Assembly: GCA_049589355.1 (NCBI GenBank) | Contig: JBAWAP010000280.1 | Coordinates: 1 to 64,000, forward strand | Reading direction: 5' to 3' | Length of the DNA: 64,000 bases | From: JBAWAP01 sp049589355 | GTDB taxonomy: Bacteria > Chloroflexota > Anaerolineae > VGOG01 | Shown: piece after piece, positions 22,913 through 31,999 of the stretch | How positions within the stretch are numbered: position 1 is the first letter of the stretch | How the letters are laid out: every line of letters starts with the position of its first letter | The notes under the pieces: generated by a model | Told to the model about the DNA's origin: nothing | The model's database searches: none | What the model saw: the letters and a program-made list of their open reading frames with translations, nothing else | Position numbers and translations under genes: made by a program

Positions 22913-23968
22913 ATGACCCTGGTAGAACGAGCCGAGGTCGAAGACGCTGTCTTGAAGATGCTCCGCGTTAATATGGGTCTCAAGACCGGTGAGCGGCTGC
23001 TCGTCGTCACCGACGTGCCCACCCTGGAACAATGGACAACCGGCCCTCAACCCTTCCTGACACTGATGACCCAACGTGCCATGTTGGCCAAAACAGTGGC
23101 CGAGGTTGCCCAGGAGCTAATGGCAGGGGTGGAAGTGGGATTCTTGCCTTTCCCCTCCACGGGGCGCAACGCGGTGGAGCCACCAGCGGAGGTGGCCGAG
23201 CGCATGAAGGCTGCCGACGTGGTGATCATCATCACCTCGTTCTCCCTCTCGCACACGGATGCTCGGGAAGAGGCGTGTCGCGCCGGGGCGCGCATTGCTT
23301 CTATGCCACGCTTTATCCCAGAGATGTTTTATCCCGATGGGCCTATGGATGCCGACTACGGCGAGGTCAAACGACTCACCGGGCGCATCGCTGCGGCTCT
23401 GACGCCAGCGCGCCAGGTGCATGTCACCTGCCCGGCCGGGACGGACATCACGTTCAGCATCGAGGGCCGGCCAGGGCAGGTTGACGCCGGGATATACACC
23501 CAGCCGGGGATGTGGGGCAATCTGCCCGCGGGCGAGGCATACTGCGTGCCGCTGGAAGGCACTGGTCAGGGCGTGATCCAGGTCACCCCGGGCTGGCACG
23601 CCGATCTCACCGAGCCCATGGCCTTGGTCTTTGCCAGGGGTGGACTGGTCGAGCTACGGGGTGGCGGGACGGTGGGCGATCAGTTGCGCGACATTCTGCG
23701 GCCCGGGAATGATGCCGAGCCTTACAAATCGCGCCGTAACCTCGGCGAGTTTGGCATCGGCACCAACCCCAATGCCCGGCGGGTGGCCATCACCCTGGAG
23801 GCCGAAAAGATCAAGGGCACGGTCCACCTGGCCACGGGTGACAATGCCCACATGGGCGGCCTAGTCAATGCCGACTATCACCAGGATTTCGTCATCCCCA
23901 GGGCGAGTTTCACCCTGGATGGCCAGTTGGCCATGCAGGATGGGGAGATCGTGCTACGCGATACATGA
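22913..23968 (+). CDS. M29-like aminopeptidase (paralogue 1)
   Basis: 351 residues resembling thermophilic aminopeptidases (AmpT/AmpS, M29): an N-terminal two-domain region with LKTGERLLVVTD, then a C-terminal metal-binding region EFGIGTNPNARR (about 280-291), GTVHLATGDN and DYHQDFVI (about 319-329). Releases N-terminal amino acids from peptides, presumably in the cytoplasm. GAAAGGAG upstream of ATG 22913. Heads a five-gene operon with a second copy, DUF1177, AroM and a dehydrogenase. The two copies have only modest similarity, so their substrates likely differ. Confidence 0.82.
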   Translation: MTLVERAEVEDAVLKMLRVNMGLKTGERLLVVTDVPTLEQWTTGPQPFLTLMTQRAMLAKTVAEVAQELMAGVEVGFLPFPSTGRNAVEPPAEVAERMKAADVVIIITSFSLSHTDAREEACRAGARIASMPRFIPEMFYPDGPMDADYGEVKRLTGRIAAALTPARQVHVTCPAGTDITFSIEGRPGQVDAGIYTQPGMWGNLPAGEAYCVPLEGTGQGVIQVTPGWHADLTEPMALVFARGGLVELRGGGTVGDQLRDILRPGNDAEPYKSRRNLGEFGIGTNPNARRVAITLEAEKIKGTVHLATGDNAHMGGLVNADYHQDFVIPRASFTLDGQLAMQDGEIVLRDT

Positions 23969-24019
23969 TGCGTGGTGCATCATGGTACGCAGTGTATGAC
24001 ATTAGAGGGAGGTTATATC

Positions 24020-25084
24020 ATGGAACTGGCATTGGGAACCGAACCGACCCGTACCTACCTGGCCTTTGAACTGGCCCGGGGAGCACGCACGTTGATCGAA
24101 GACGTTATGCTAACCAAACCCGGCGAGCAGGTGGTGATTACTGCCGACACGTCCACTGACTGGCGAGTGGTAGAGGCCACGGCTCAAGCGGCCTACGCTG
24201 CCAAGGCCACGCCGACCGTGGTGTGGTACGAGAGCCGGCCTGGACCGGTCATCGAGCCGCCGGGGCCCGTAGCGGGAGCGGTTCGCCAGGCCGACGTGTG
24301 GATCGAATACGCTGTGGCCTACTTGCTCCATACCGAGGCCTACAAGCGGGCGCTGGAGCAGGGTTGTCGCTACATCTGTCTGACCGGTATGGATGTAGGA
24401 ATGATAGTGCGCACTGTTGCCCAGGTGGATTATCCGAAGATGATCGAGTTGAGCCATGTGCTGGGAGGCCTGATCGCTCAGGCGGATCACGTCCGGGTCA
24501 CCAGCCCAGCGGGAACTGACCTGGTGGCCAAAATGGGCGGACGCAAGATCCGCTACTCCGGCAAGCTGGCCGATACGCCCGGCGAGCCCATCATGCTCGG
24601 TGGGCAGATATCGTGGTGTCCACTGGAGGAGACCATTGAGGGCACGCTCGTCTTCGATGGGGCGGTCTGGCCGCCCAAGGAACTGGGCCTGCTGCGTTCA
24701 CCCATCCGGTTGACCCTGGAGAGTGGGCGGGTGACCAGGGTCGAAGGCAGCAGTGAGGCCAAGGTGCTGGAGCGCTGGCTCGCTTCGATTGGCAATCCCA
24801 ACATCTGCCGGCTGGCGCACTATTCGCTGGGCTTTAATCCGGGCGTGACCCGGTGCACCGGTCGCATCGTGGAGGACGAGCGCGTTTTCGGCTGCATCGA
24901 GTTCGGCATTGGCAGCCAGGGTGCGCAGATCGGTGGGTTGACCTGGGACGCGGGCGGGCACACGGATGGCATCGTCCTCAACCCGACGATCTACCTCGAT
25001 GGCCAGGCTATGGAGGAGGAAGGCCGTTACGTGCATCCGGGTGTGGTGGCAGCCTGCCGGGAGTTAGGAGTGTCGGGGTATTGA
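24020..25084 (+). CDS. M29-like aminopeptidase (paralogue 2)
   Basis: 354 residues from ATG 24020, fixed by GAGGGAGG at 24005-24012; a longer frame from 23972 passes through the RBS. LTKPGEQVVITADTSTDW parallels paralogue 1, and EFGIGSQ...GGHTDGIV with VHPG near the end provides Glu/His/Asp ligands in the M29 arrangement. The expected GTVHLA motif is less clear, so it may be a divergent peptidase or an acidic-substrate relative. Tandem duplication with the preceding gene. Confidence 0.75.
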   Translation: MELALGTEPTRTYLAFELARGARTLIEDVMLTKPGEQVVITADTSTDWRVVEATAQAAYAAKATPTVVWYESRPGPVIEPPGPVAGAVRQADVWIEYAVAYLLHTEAYKRALEQGCRYICLTGMDVGMIVRTVAQVDYPKMIELSHVLGGLIAQADHVRVTSPAGTDLVAKMGGRKIRYSGKLADTPGEPIMLGGQISWCPLEETIEGTLVFDGAVWPPKELGLLRSPIRLTLESGRVTRVEGSSEAKVLERWLASIGNPNICRLAHYSLGFNPGVTRCTGRIVEDERVFGCIEFGIGSQGAQIGGLTWDAGGHTDGIVLNPTIYLDGQAMEEEGRYVHPGVVAACRELGVSGY

Positions 25085-25094
25085 TAAGAGACCG

Positions 25095-25198
25095 TCGAAT
25101 GGAATTCGACGTCTGAAGGTGAGAAGGCCCCTCAGGGCCTGCCCGCCGGCAAGCAGGGCCTGATTTCAGCGCCTGAGGGCGCTTTTCAACTTCAGACG
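25095..25198. repeat. Nested hairpins between operon genes
   Basis: GTCGAATGGAATTCGAC hairpin at about 25092-25109, then a larger stem CGTCTGAAG...CTTCAGACG (about 25108-25198) enclosing GGCCCCTCAGGGCC and GCGCCTGAGGGCGC. It lies between the second aminopeptidase and DUF1177 and may attenuate or process the operon mRNA. Confidence 0.6.
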
Positions 25199-25266
25199 GG
25201 GATTTCTAATCCTCGGCTCTGGACGAGATGGATGACCGATACATGTTTCCAGCCTGAGGTGTGGAG

Positions 25267-26205
25267 ATGGCCTTGAAACAAACCATTGAGGCGTATGAAT
25301 TGCTGGACAGCGCCACAGTCAGCGGTGAGACTGTGGCCGCTGTGCTTCGAGAGCGCGGATTGCGGGTGGAAGTGATCCCCGTCCAGGGTGAGGAGGGAAG
25401 CACTGACTTTGTCCGCGCCCTGGTGCCCGGCACTTTGGGCAAGCAAGCCAATGGCCAGTCTCCCACGCTGGGCATCATCGGCCAACTGGGAGGCATTGGC
25501 GCCAGGCCGGCGGCTATCGGCCTGGTGTCCGACGCCGACGGAGCTATCGCGACCATCGCCTGCGCCCTCAAGCTGGCGGACATGGCCAACGCCGGCGACC
25601 GGCTGTCCGGAGACGTCATCGTTGCCACTCACGTCTGCCCTGATGCCCCCACCATTCCCCACGCCCCCGTGCCCTTCATGGGGTCGCCGGTGGATATAGC
25701 CACCATGAACCGGTACGAGGTCCATCCTGAGATGGACGCCATCCTGTCGGTGGATACCACCCGAGGCAACTGGGTGATCAACCGGCGGGGCTTCGCCATC
25801 TCGCCCACGGTGAAAGAGGGCTACATCCTTAAAGCCAGTCCTGACCTGCTGCGCATCATGTCCGTGGTGACCGGCCAGGCGCCGGCGGTGTTACCCATCA
25901 CCACCCAGGACATCACTCCCTACGGCAATGGCATCCACCACCTCAACAGCATCATGCAGCCGGCCACGGCCACGGATGTCCCGGTGGTGGGCGTGGCCTT
26001 GACGGCCGAGACGGCGGTGCCCGGCTGCGCTTCGGGGGCCAGCCAGGTCATGGACATCGAGATGGCAGTGCGCTTCTGCCTGGAGGTGGCCAAGGCTCTC
26101 GGCCGGGGTGAGTGCGCCTTCTACGATGCTGAGGAATTCGGCCAACTGGTGGCTCTATATGGCTCGATGAAACACCTGCAGACTTTGGGGAAAGGGGAGG
26201 AATGA
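25267..26205 (+). CDS. DUF1177 family protein
   Basis: 312 residues. Conserved DUF1177 features: GIIGQLGGIGARPAAIGLVSDADGAI, THVCPDAPTIPHAPVPFMGSPV, AETAVPGCASGASQ. Function unknown; in many genomes it is found with AroM and peptidase genes, suggesting amino-acid or peptide catabolism. ATG 25267 is chosen because GAGGT ends six bases before it, whereas GTG 25261 would abut the RBS. Overlaps aroM-like start (ATGA). Confidence 0.85.
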   Translation: MALKQTIEAYELLDSATVSGETVAAVLRERGLRVEVIPVQGEEGSTDFVRALVPGTLGKQANGQSPTLGIIGQLGGIGARPAAIGLVSDADGAIATIACALKLADMANAGDRLSGDVIVATHVCPDAPTIPHAPVPFMGSPVDIATMNRYEVHPEMDAILSVDTTRGNWVINRRGFAISPTVKEGYILKASPDLLRIMSVVTGQAPAVLPITTQDITPYGNGIHHLNSIMQPATATDVPVVGVALTAETAVPGCASGASQVMDIEMAVRFCLEVAKALGRGECAFYDAEEFGQLVALYGSMKHLQTLGKGEE

Positions 26206-26909
26206 TGCCTGGCTCCCCAATCCTTCGACCAAGCTCAGGACAAGAGCGTGTGTTGGGCCTGGTGACCATTGGTCAATCGCCCCGGGATGACGTCGTGTCC
26301 CAGATGTTACCGCTTTTGCCGGCCGTCCTGGATATCCGGCAGGTGGGTGCGCTGGATGGTCTGACCCCCGAGCAGATTGCTGAGCTGGCCCCTGGCCCGC
26401 AGGACTACGTCCTCCACACCCGACTGCAGGATGGCTCGGCGGCCACCGTAGGCCGCGAACGGATCACGGCGCTTCTGCAGGATTGCCTGAAGCAACTGCA
26501 GGGCGAAGGAGCCAACCCCATCGTGCTGTTGTGCACCGGGGAGTTCCCCGGGTTGCGGAGCGATGCGTTGCTGATCGAGCCGGATCGGCTGCTGGTCAAC
26601 GTGGTCCGTGGGCTGAGACCACGTCGAGCGGGCGTGCTGGTGCCGTTGCCCTCGCAGATCGAATCTGCGGCCGCGAAATGGAGGGTGCTGGAAGCCGAGG
26701 TGGTGTTCGTGGCCGCATCGCCCTATGGGGAACAGATCGAGCTCACCCGGGCGGCGGAGGAGTTGGAGGGGCACCCTCTGGATCTGGTGGTTATGGATTG
26801 CATGGGCTACACGTTGGCTCACAGACGGGTGGTCACGCAGGCGACCGGCAGGCCGGTTATCCTGGCTTCCAGGGTGGTGGCACGTATAGTCGGGGAGTTG
26901 GTGGAGTAG
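26202..26909 (+). CDS. AroM family protein
   Basis: 235 residues. GLVTIGQSPRDDVVSQM (about 18-34) is the AroM N-terminal signature and DLVVMDCMGYT (about 195-205) the C-terminal one. Related to Asp/Glu racemase-like folds; the biochemical role is unknown although E. coli aroM lies beside aroL. The first 16 residues (SPILRPSSGQER) are encoded by a dispersed CCTTCGACCAAGCTCAGGAC repeat (about 26220-26245), so the native start is displaced. Translationally coupled to DUF1177. Confidence 0.85.
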   Translation: MMPGSPILRPSSGQERVLGLVTIGQSPRDDVVSQMLPLLPAVLDIRQVGALDGLTPEQIAELAPGPQDYVLHTRLQDGSAATVGRERITALLQDCLKQLQGEGANPIVLLCTGEFPGLRSDALLIEPDRLLVNVVRGLRPRRAGVLVPLPSQIESAAAKWRVLEAEVVFVAASPYGEQIELTRAAEELEGHPLDLVVMDCMGYTLAHRRVVTQATGRPVILASRVVARIVGELVE

Positions 26910-27007
26910 AAAGGCGCGCATAGCAGGTTTGCCAAACCCGTCAGGTCTCCAAAATGGAAGAAGGGCCAACGCAGGAGGCGTAGACGCAAATGAAGGGAGC
27001 ATTCTCG

Positions 27008-27910
27008 ATGACCAAGCCTACCATCGGTTTCATCGGTCTAGGGGTCATGGGCAAGCCCATGGCCAGGAACTTGCTCAAAGCGGGCTATCCGCTGGTGGTC
27101 CACAATCGCAGCCGTGATCCAGTGGAGGAGCTGGCCGCCGAGGGAGCCAAGCCGGCGTTTTCCCCTGCAGAGGTGGCGTCCAGGACCGAGTTGATCATCA
27201 CCATGCTCCCTGATTCGCCCGACGTGGAGCTGGTCGCCCTGGGCGAGGGTGGCCTCATAGAGGGGGTAAGCGAGGGCGATGTCTATGTGGATATGAGCAC
27301 CATTGTGCCAACTGTGGCGGTGAAGGTGGCTGAGGCGATGGCCGAAAAAGGGGTGCGCTGCCTTGATGCGCCGGTCAGCGGCGGTGATGTGGGCGCCCGG
27401 GAGGGTACCCTGTCTATCATGGTCGGCGGTGACGAGGAGGTCTTCAACGAGGTGCTGCCCATTTTCGAGGTGATGGGTAAGACCATCGTGCGTTGTGGCC
27501 CGAATGGTGCCGGGCAGACGGTTAAAGCCTGTAACCAGATCCAGGTCGCTTTGACCCTGATCGGCATGGCCGAGGCGCTGGTTCTGGGGGCCAAGGCTGG
27601 AGTGGACCCAGCAATCGTGGTCAAGGTCCTCAGTGGTGGTTTTGCTCAGTCACGAGTCATGGATGTGCGCGGGCCGAGGGTTATCAGGCGCATCTTCGAG
27701 CCGGGGTTCAGAAGTAAGCTGCATTACAAAGATCTCAACATCGTCCGTGAGACGGCGCGGGCCTATGGCATCTCGTTGCCAGCATCGGCCCTGGCTCATG
27801 AGCTATTCGGCGCCATGCAGGCCCAGGGGTGGGGAGACCTCGATCACTCTGCGGTGATGCGGGTCATTGAGCTGCTCTCTGATGTCGAGGTTCGCACGGC
27901 GGAAGGATAA
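27008..27910 (+). CDS. 3-hydroxyisobutyrate dehydrogenase-family oxidoreductase
   Basis: 300 residues from ATG 27008 (GAAGGGAG upstream; ATG 26990 is an alternative). Rossmann NAD(P) motif GFIGLGVMGKPMARNLL (about 5-21), substrate motif DAPVSGGDVGAREGTL (about 120-135), catalytic Lys K173 in GAGQTVKACNQ and the C-terminal SALAHELFGAMQAQGWGDLDHSA. Likely oxidises a small beta-hydroxyacid or reduces tartronate semialdehyde. Last gene of the M29/DUF1177/AroM operon. Confidence 0.9.
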   Translation: MTKPTIGFIGLGVMGKPMARNLLKAGYPLVVHNRSRDPVEELAAEGAKPAFSPAEVASRTELIITMLPDSPDVELVALGEGGLIEGVSEGDVYVDMSTIVPTVAVKVAEAMAEKGVRCLDAPVSGGDVGAREGTLSIMVGGDEEVFNEVLPIFEVMGKTIVRCGPNGAGQTVKACNQIQVALTLIGMAEALVLGAKAGVDPAIVVKVLSGGFAQSRVMDVRGPRVIRRIFEPGFRSKLHYKDLNIVRETARAYGISLPASALAHELFGAMQAQGWGDLDHSAVMRVIELLSDVEVRTAEG

Positions 27911-27954
27911 TGGTATAATATACACATGATGCGTGAACGGCAAGGAGGTGACTG

Positions 27955-28191
27955 ATGACACACGACCGCATTGAGGTAAATCCAGCAATCATGTTCGGCA
28001 AGCCGGTGATCAAAGGCACGCGCATCACCGTGGAGCATATCTTGCGCAAACTGGCCGGAGGGATGATGATTGACGAGATTCTGGCCGACCATCCGCACCT
28101 TACACCAGATGACATATATGCTGCCGCTGCCTTCGCGGCCGATTATCTGGCTCAGGAAGAGATCGTCTTCGCCGGTGGAGAGCGACTGTGA
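27955..28191 (+). CDS. DUF433 antitoxin
   Basis: 78 residues: RIEVNPAIMFGKPVIKGTRITVEHILRKLAGGMMIDEIL with helix-turn-helix-like LADHPHLTPDDIYAAAAFAADYL, the standard DUF433 fold paired with PIN-like DUF5615 toxins. AAGGAGGTGA (27943-27952) is an excellent RBS, and TATAAT is at about 27913. The partner toxin follows but is truncated. Confidence 0.88.
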   Translation: MTHDRIEVNPAIMFGKPVIKGTRITVEHILRKLAGGMMIDEILADHPHLTPDDIYAAAAFAADYLAQEEIVFAGGERL

Positions 28192-28334
28192 GATTCTTGG
28201 CCGACGAATGTTGCGATGCTGCTCTAGTGTATGCCCTTCGCAGTGATGGTCACGACGTCTATGCTATCGAATCGCTGCGTGGCGCAACCGATGACGAACT
28301 CCTGGCTCGATCCTTATTTAGATTGAAATCATAA
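28188..28334 (+). pseudogene. DUF5615 PIN-like toxin, truncated
   Basis: 48 codons from GTG 28188 overlapping the antitoxin stop. MRFLADECCDAALVYALRSDGHDVYAIESLRGATDDELLARS is the DUF5615 N-terminus with the first PIN Asp (LADE). The family is normally about 110-120 residues, so the second half, with the remaining acidic residues, is missing. The break lies about 45 bp before module copy 3, so it may mark an integration junction. Confidence 0.8.
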
Positions 28335-28376
28335 AAAAGCTAGAAATCATGAGAAATGCATGATCTTTCCACCTAT

Positions 28377-28455
28377 CAGAAGACCGACTTGGTTGAACCA
28401 GGTCGGTCTTTTGGTGTGGGTATTGCAAATCGCGCTCAGGCGTGGTATAATATGC
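28377..28455 (+). repeat. Terminator/promoter module, copy 3
   Basis: Lacks the tRNA portion but keeps AGAAGACCGACTTGG.../AGGTCGGTCTTTT (hairpin 28380-28412) and the promoter TTGCAA (28423-28428), 17 bp, TATAAT (28446-28451). It lies immediately before the DUF499 gene and is the likely promoter of the defence island. Confidence 0.8.
28423..28451 (+). promoter_or_regulatory. Promoter of the DUF499-led island
   Basis: TTGCAA-17-TATAAT, followed by a 117-nt leader before the DUF499 ATG. Confidence 0.7.
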
Positions 28456-28568
28456 ATATAAGACAACCTGCCCGGTAGAGAGATGGGAAGCCAGCGGTAG
28501 GGATAGTCATAGGAAGTTGCCAAGGTAGAACCCTGGGTGGGCTTTTGGGCTGAGAAGGGAGGGGTTCC

Positions 28569-31500
28569 ATGAGGACAATCTTCGACAGTTGTGAACCGCG
28601 ATCCGAGGTTCTGAAAGGCGAGCTGCGAGACGAAATCTTCGCGGCCCGGTTGAGAGATGTGATCATCGGCAAGGCCGATCCTGTCTATCAGGACCCTGTT
28701 ATCTTCTTTGACAACACTTATCCCACCGAGGGCCTCAAGCTGCTGCTGGACGAAGGGCTGGGACGGCTGACTGGCCTCAAACCGGCCAGTAACGCCATCA
28801 TCCGCCTAGAGACGGCCTTTGGCGGCGGCAAGACCCACAATCTAATCGCTCTCTACCATGCAACGATGGGCTATCGGCCCAGCGCCTCGCTGGTGGACAC
28901 GGCACTCATTCCAATGCCGGGCTCCATCCAGGTGGTGGGCGTTGTTGGCTCGGACCTGCAGCCCTCGACGGGACTGGCTCACAACGGGTTCAGAACCTAC
29001 ACCCTCTGGGGTGAGATCGTTGCTCAGTTGACCGATGACCAGGACCCCGCTCTGGTAGAACAAAGTGAGCGGGACAAGGTCGCCCCGGGCACCGGGCTGT
29101 GGGAGGAGTTGATCGGCGACGAACCCATGCTGATCATGCTGGACGAGATAGCCCGCCACCTGCGGGCAGCCAAGGCAGTGCCTACCACTACTGGCAAGTC
29201 GGACCTGGCTGAGCAGACGGTGGCCTTCCTCATGTCCCTCTTCGAGTTCGCGGCCAGCAAGGAGCGAGTGGTGGTAGTCTACACCCTGGCCGATCCTCAA
29301 GATGCCTTCGGCAAGGAGACCGAGGAGCTGCGCCAGGAGCTGGCCGAAGCCAGGCGCGTCTCGGCGCGTCAGGAGCGTGTCATCACTCCTACAGGCGAGA
29401 CCGAGATCTCGGCCATTGTCACCCACCGCCTGTTCCGACGCATAGATCACGCTGCTGGCCAGGCCACGGCTGCCGCCTACGCTGCCTACCTCAAGATGGC
29501 CCTGGATCAGAGCGCCGATCTACCCTCTCGGGCCGCCAGGGCCGAGTACGCCCAGGAGATGGTCAACGACTATCCCTTCCACCCCGAGCTACTGACTACC
29601 CTCAACCGCAAGACCTCGACCATTCCCAACTTTCAGAAGACCCGTGGCGCGCTGCGGCTGCTGGCCAGGGTGATCCGCCGCCTGTGGGAGAGGCGCCCGC
29701 CGGACGCTTACCTGATTCATCCCTATCACCTCGATCTGGCGGTGGAGGATATCGCTGGTGACTTGACCAGTCGCCTGGAGCGGCCGGCCTTTAAACAGGT
29801 GATCGAAGCGGACATCGTCAGTCCCAAGGCTGGCTCGCCAGCCCATGCCCAGTTGATTGACGTCTCCTGGCTGGAGGCCGGCAAACCGCCTTATGCTCGC
29901 CGCATCGCCACCACCGCCTTCTTGCACAGCCTGACCCAGGGCATCGCCACCGGAGTGGACCCGGCCGACCTGGCTCTGGCCGTGCTCCAGCCTGACGACG
30001 ACCCCACCATGGTGGCCAAGGCTGCCGAGCGACTGTACGACATCGGCTGGTTCTTCGAGTGGGATGGGCGCCGCTACCGCTTCAAGACCGAGCCGTCACT
30101 CAACAAGATTGTGACCGATGAGATGGGGTTGGTGGGACGTACCAAGGCCAAGGCTGAACTGGATGGGCGTATCCGTCAGGTGTGGAAAACGGGTTATTTC
30201 AAGCCGGCCTATTTCCCCAGCGAAGCCGGTGACGTGGACGACGACGCCGACAAGCCCAAGTTGGTGGTCATCCACTACGACGCCGCCACCAGCAACGCTG
30301 GGGCAGCGGCTCCACCCGACCTGGTGCGCAAGATCTTCGACCACGCCGGGGCACTGCAGGGTTACCGTATCTATAAGAACAACGTCTTGTTCCTGGTGGC
30401 CGACGAAGACCAGGTGGAGAACATGGTGCAGGTAGCGCAGCGGTATCTGGCTATCGGGCGCATCACTGGCGACGCCGAGCGGATGGGGGAGTTCCACGAG
30501 GAGCAGCGCAAGAAGCTGAAGAAGATGGGCGAGGCCGCCGAGTTGGACGTGCGAGTGGCTATCACCAAAGCCTGTAAGTACCTCTACTATCCCAGTGCCG
30601 ACGCCCCGCAGAAACACAGCAACCTGGCTCGCGAGACGCTACCCGCCCAGGATCAGGGTGAAGTCAACCAGGACCAGAGCAACGTGGTGCTGCGGGTGCT
30701 GAAGCAGTTGCAGAAGGTCCTGACAGCCGACGATTCAACCCTGCCAGCCGCCTTTGTCAAGGCCAAAGCCTGGGATACGGGTCAGGCGAGCATGTCCACC
30801 GAGGATATGCGCCGTGCCTTCGCCCGCCGCATGGGACTGCGCATCCTATTGGACCTGAACCAGCTCAAGAAGACCGTCCGCAACGGCATCAGCCAGGGCA
30901 TCTGGGTCTACTACGACACGCCCGAACAGATTGGCTACGGGCCGGAATCCCCAAGTCCCATGGTGCAGATCAGCGAGGATGTTCTCCTGTACACGCTGGA
31001 GGAAGCCAGACGGCTGGGGCTACGTATCAAAGGGGAGCGGGAAGAGGGCATTGGCCTTGAGGAGACTTGCCCTATCTGCCACCGGCCCGTCAGCCAGTGC
31101 ATCTGTGGCCAGGCCTGTCCGGTGTGCGGGCAGGACCCGTGTGTCTGCGGAGTGAGGATCCGACTCCACGCCGATGGCGCGCCAGCCCAGGCTTTCCAGG
31201 GACTTCTCGATCAGTGTCACGACCAGGGTGTGACCAGCTTGGGCCGCCTCTTCGTGCGCATTGAGGGGAGGGACAGAGAGGGAGCGATGGAGGCCCGGGC
31301 CATGGGGCTGGCCATCCCCCAGTTGGGCAAGGGGCAATTCCGTGTAGAGCAGTCCTTCAACGCCGAGTTCGGCGAGGCCGAGTCACTGAGCCTGGTCTTT
31401 AACGGTGCTTGGGACCGCTACAAGCGGGTCAAGCAATTGACTGACGCCTTCGGCCACGAGGCCAGCAAGCTGTTGGCCAGGACCACTCTGCGGGCCGATT

Positions 31501-31619
31501 TCCCCGATGGCCTGGCCGTGGACTCAGACCAGTTCCAGACCATCCACGAGGTGTTCATCACGCTTGGCTTCGGGCACATGGTACTGGATGCGGAGCCGTG
31601 GATAGAAGAACACTCGTAG
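28569..31619 (+). CDS. DUF499 P-loop ATPase (defence-associated)
   Basis: 1016 residues. Walker A FGGGKTHNLIALY with K88, Walker B LIMLDEIARHLR with D192, and an Arg/His region further on typical of the DUF499 family ('AAA+ ATPase' in defence islands). A cysteine cluster C834-PIC-HRPVSQ-CIC-GQA-CPVC-GQDPCVC (834-861) near the C-terminus looks like one or two zinc ribbons. GGGAGGGG precedes the ATG. First gene of the island; with DUF1156 methylase and a PLD-SNF2 helicase downstream it matches the helicase-methylase-ATPase architecture. Presumably energises DNA sensing or restriction; mechanism not shown. Confidence 0.9.
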   Translation: MRTIFDSCEPRSEVLKGELRDEIFAARLRDVIIGKADPVYQDPVIFFDNTYPTEGLKLLLDEGLGRLTGLKPASNAIIRLETAFGGGKTHNLIALYHATMGYRPSASLVDTALIPMPGSIQVVGVVGSDLQPSTGLAHNGFRTYTLWGEIVAQLTDDQDPALVEQSERDKVAPGTGLWEELIGDEPMLIMLDEIARHLRAAKAVPTTTGKSDLAEQTVAFLMSLFEFAASKERVVVVYTLADPQDAFGKETEELRQELAEARRVSARQERVITPTGETEISAIVTHRLFRRIDHAAGQATAAAYAAYLKMALDQSADLPSRAARAEYAQEMVNDYPFHPELLTTLNRKTSTIPNFQKTRGALRLLARVIRRLWERRPPDAYLIHPYHLDLAVEDIAGDLTSRLERPAFKQVIEADIVSPKAGSPAHAQLIDVSWLEAGKPPYARRIATTAFLHSLTQGIATGVDPADLALAVLQPDDDPTMVAKAAERLYDIGWFFEWDGRRYRFKTEPSLNKIVTDEMGLVGRTKAKAELDGRIRQVWKTGYFKPAYFPSEAGDVDDDADKPKLVVIHYDAATSNAGAAAPPDLVRKIFDHAGALQGYRIYKNNVLFLVADEDQVENMVQVAQRYLAIGRITGDAERMGEFHEEQRKKLKKMGEAAELDVRVAITKACKYLYYPSADAPQKHSNLARETLPAQDQGEVNQDQSNVVLRVLKQLQKVLTADDSTLPAAFVKAKAWDTGQASMSTEDMRRAFARRMGLRILLDLNQLKKTVRNGISQGIWVYYDTPEQIGYGPESPSPMVQISEDVLLYTLEEARRLGLRIKGEREEGIGLEETCPICHRPVSQCICGQACPVCGQDPCVCGVRIRLHADGAPAQAFQGLLDQCHDQGVTSLGRLFVRIEGRDREGAMEARAMGLAIPQLGKGQFRVEQSFNAEFGEAESLSLVFNGAWDRYKRVKQLTDAFGHEASKLLARTTLRADFPDGLAVDSDQFQTIHEVFITLGFGHMVLDAEPWIEEHS

Positions 31620-31987
31620 TAACGACTTTAGCTCGACATTGTTAAATTCGCTGTCGTAGCCAACAAAGGATGTCATTGCGAGTCTTCCATGGCGCGGTGC
31701 GCCATCCGTAGGGGGCAGAAACTTGGGCGAGGTTCGTAGTAACAGCTTTAGCTGTCGTTTGGCAGCAAAGGCGACTAAAGTCGTCTACGAACCAAGTTTC
31801 TGAGTAGCGCAGCGAAGCAATCTCCCGCCTTCAAATGCAAGCAACGGTGGAGATTGCTTCGTCGCTGCGCTCCTCGCAATGACACTTGGCCTGGAATCTA
31901 ACAATGTCAAGTTAGTCGTTAATTGTGAACGACTGAAGTCGTTACTACGGCGTTGCTACAACTTGTAGTAATGACTTTAGTCGTTCA
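31614..31987. repeat. Repeat-filled gap (CATTGCGAG and GACTTTAGTC families)
   Basis: GTAGTAACGACTTTAGCTCG and its relatives occur five times (about 31616, 31735, 31770, 31925, 31966), some inverted, nested around a CATTGCGAG element (31671-31884). It accounts for essentially all of the gap before the ASCH gene. No ORF of note. Confidence 0.75.
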
Positions 31988-31999
31988 AGGAGACCAAAT

